A stretch of DNA of 5,283 bases from an uncultured Thermomonas sp. (GTDB lineage Bacteria > Pseudomonadota > Gammaproteobacteria > Xanthomonadales > Xanthomonadaceae). This document shows, in pieces, positions 3,659 through 5,283 of the stretch. Position 1 is the first letter of the stretch. Every line of letters begins with the position of its first letter. Both the position numbers and the translations under genes were made by a program. The stretch is taken from NCBI GenBank assembly GCA_946480065.1, contig CAMLJA010000156.1, positions 1 to 5,283 of the forward strand. The letters are read 5' to 3'. The notes below the pieces were generated by a model. It saw only the letters and a program-made list of their open reading frames with translations. It did not search any database and was not told the DNA's origin.

Positions 3659-5283
3659 ATGAACACGACATCCCTCCAGCGCGCCATCGTCCTGGTCCTT
3701 GCCGCACCGTTCGGGCTTGCCGCCTGCGGCGGCGGATCGGGCGGGGTGGTGCGCAGCGATCCGCCGAGCACGCCTTCCGCGCCGACGCCCAGCACGGCAC
3801 CGCCGCCCAGCGCATACGATCCCTGTCCCGCACCGATCACGTCGGACTGCGTTGTCGCCCTCGCGCAGGACCAGTGGGAGAACCTGCCCCAGGCGCAGAG
3901 CGATTTTTCGCTGGTGCTGCGCGGGGGTGAGCTCGGACTGGTGGCGGAGGACTATCGCTTCGGCGGCGGCACCCGCATCGAGACGGGGTTGCTGGTCGTC
4001 GGCGGAGGACGCACCGGGGGGAACGAGAACACCCGGCTGCGGTCGGACGTGACGATCGATGCGCCGGGCAATCTGTTCGTCGTCGCCACGGTGGTCGGCA
4101 ACGTCGCGAATGCGGGCGGTTTGACCCTGCTCGGTACGATCCAGGGCAACCTGACCAACGCCGGGCAGCTCCGGGTGGATGCCGCGCAATACGGCAACCC
4201 GATCGCGATCACCGGCGATTTCGCCCAGACCAGCGCCGGCACGCTGTCCTTCGGCCTGGCGCCGGCGGGCTGGGATTCCCCCGCTCCCCTGGACATCGGC
4301 GGAGAGGCCCGGCTGGCAGGCGCCCTGCTGCTGCGCGAGTACACCGACGCCTGGGCCCCGTACCCGTTGCCGGTGCCAGGAGCCCACAAGATCCTCCATG
4401 CCGATGGCGGGGTCTTCGGCGCGTTCGACCAGTGGACATCCCCCGGCCTCTTCATCGAAGGCAGCCTGCGCTACGAGGCCAACGACGTGTGGTTCGACCT
4501 CACCCGCATCTCGCTGCAGTCGGCAATGCGCGGCCAGGGGGCCGTCGGCGGGACGCTGGCCAGCGCCGCCGCCGTGGACCGCGCGCTGGCCGCGGCGGAT
4601 GGCTTCGCGGCCGCGCCGACCGCGGCGCAGCGGCAGTTCCTGCGCGCCGCCGCGCAGCTGCTGTGGACCGCCGACGCGCGCACGGCGGGCCGGGCGCTGG
4701 ACAGCCTGATGGCGCCGGTCCACGCGCTGGCGCTGGAGCGGGCGATGTCGGCCTCGGCGGGGCCGGGCCTGCCGGCGGCGTCCCGGCTGGCGCGGCTGCG
4801 GCCGGGCCTTGCGGCCGGCGCGTGGTCGTCCCCGGCGGGCGACGGGGCGGGCCGCGGCTTCGATGCGTGGCTCAGGCCGCGGCTGCTGGTCGGCGGCGTG
4901 GCCGGCCGGGCGGACGTGCAGCTGGCCGACGCGCGGGGCAGCGGCAGCGGCAGCGGCGCGCGCGCCAGCGCCTATGCGCGCTGGTTCGGCGACGGCGGCT
5001 GGTATGCCGGCGGCAGCGCCGGCTTCGCTCGCCAGTGGCTGGCGCTGGCACGCCCGGTCGACCTGGGCCGCAGCGCCGCGACGGCGCGCTCCCAGCGCCG
5101 CTACGACGTCGTCGACCTCGCGGCGGAGGGCGGGCGGCGCCTGCCGTTCGCCGGGGGCCGGCTGGAACCGCACCTGGGCCTGGGCGCGACCGCCGCGCGC
5201 GCGGCCGGCGCGCGGGAGCTGGGCGGGACCGGCTTCGAACTGGCCTTGGCCGATCGCCGCGTGGCCCGGCTGGACGCCCGCGC
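3659..5283 (+). CDS. Lipoprotein autotransporter without a visible protease domain, partial at the C terminus
   Basis: The window holds 541 codons; the frame is open at the right edge. Residues 1-22 are a lipoprotein signal peptide (hydrophobic VLVLAAPFGLAA, lipobox LAAC with Cys23); Gly follows the Cys, so there is no Asp+2 inner-membrane retention signal. A Ser/Pro/Thr tether (33-52) and a Cys56/Cys64 pair follow. Residues 65-285 are beta-strand and Asn/Gly-rich (TVVGNVANAGGLTLLGTIQG, FAQTSAGTLSFGLAP) and resemble the distal passenger of subtilisin-like autotransporters, ending in the typical EGSLRYEANDVWFDLTR (267-283). A helical linker (about 300-365) includes RALDSLMAPVHALALERAM. From about 386 (GAWSSPAGDG...FDAWLRPRLLVGG) begins an autotransporter beta-barrel, roughly half of which is present. 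No Asp-His-Ser protease motifs are visible. It probably inserts in the outer membrane and displays a lipid-anchored passenger; the passenger's job is unknown. Confidence 0.85.
   Translation, partial: MNTTSLQRAIVLVLAAPFGLAACGGGSGGVVRSDPPSTPSAPTPSTAPPPSAYDPCPAPITSDCVVALAQDQWENLPQAQSDFSLVLRGGELGLVAEDYRFGGGTRIETGLLVVGGGRTGGNENTRLRSDVTIDAPGNLFVVATVVGNVANAGGLTLLGTIQGNLTNAGQLRVDAAQYGNPIAITGDFAQTSAGTLSFGLAPAGWDSPAPLDIGGEARLAGALLLREYTDAWAPYPLPVPGAHKILHADGGVFGAFDQWTSPGLFIEGSLRYEANDVWFDLTRISLQSAMRGQGAVGGTLASAAAVDRALAAADGFAAAPTAAQRQFLRAAAQLLWTADARTAGRALDSLMAPVHALALERAMSASAGPGLPAASRLARLRPGLAAGAWSSPAGDGAGRGFDAWLRPRLLVGGVAGRADVQLADARGSGSGSGARASAYARWFGDGGWYAGGSAGFARQWLALARPVDLGRSAATARSQRRYDVVDLAAEGGRRLPFAGGRLEPHLGLGATAARAAGARELGGTGFELALADRRVARLDAR
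4937..4954 (+). repeat. Three tandem GGCAGC hexamers in the autotransporter barrel region
   Basis: Three identical in-frame units encode the Gly-Ser run in ARGSGSGSGAR (residues 425-435 of the autotransporter), between two probable beta strands. It is likely a flexible loop. Length change by unit slippage would keep the frame. Confidence 0.6.

Noticed and set aside
2998..3930. 310-codon plus-strand open frame beginning next to the regulator start
   Set aside because: It runs out of frame through both the secreted protein gene and the start of the autotransporter, and gives an Arg/Pro/His-rich translation with no ribosome binding site.
3608..5173. 521-codon open frame on the minus strand opposite the autotransporter
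   Set aside because: The translation is Arg/Ala/Gly-rich with no recognisable motif, while the opposite strand encodes a coherent lipobox, passenger and barrel. The length is a GC-bias effect.

Overview
The window is very GC-rich DNA, most likely from a member of the Xanthomonadaceae (Lysobacter, Luteimonas, Xanthomonas or a relative). That assignment rests on the base composition, on the close resemblance of the first gene to the B12-dependent ribonucleotide reductase of that family, and on a membrane-bound CadC-like regulator carrying TPR repeats, a type common there. It is inference from recalled protein families, not from a database search.

Layout. (1) Positions 1-628, minus strand: the first 209 codons of a class II (adenosylcobalamin-dependent) ribonucleotide reductase; the rest lies off the left edge. 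(2) Positions 629-1073: a 445-base gap with the probable reductase promoter (-35 TTGACT, 18-base spacer, -10 TAAGGT on the minus strand), one good and one degenerate NrdR box exactly 32 bases apart, a long structured leader, and a GC-rich hairpin that may end transcription of the upstream regulator. (3) Positions 1074-2999, minus strand: a 641-residue one-component regulator with a cytoplasmic winged-helix DNA-binding domain, a Pro/Glu/Ala/Val linker encoded by hexamer repeats, one transmembrane helix, a periplasmic TolB/FlgO-like domain and TPRs. (4) Positions 3000-3109: a divergent intergenic region with five T-rich tracts spaced 10 bases apart. (5) Positions 3110-3607, plus strand: a small secreted protein of unrecognised family. 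(6) Positions 3659-5283, plus strand, cut by the right edge: an autotransporter with a lipoprotein signal peptide, a short beta-rich passenger with no visible protease domain, and the start of a beta-barrel translocator.

How the parts may fit. The reductase is a housekeeping gene with its own control region. The regulator and the two plus-strand genes look like a separate envelope module: a membrane-spanning sensor divergently transcribed from an exported protein and a surface lipoprotein-autotransporter. All three gene products have parts outside the cytoplasm. That the regulator controls its divergent neighbours is inferred from gene arrangement and from the phased repeats between them. This module is the best candidate in the window for something not yet described.
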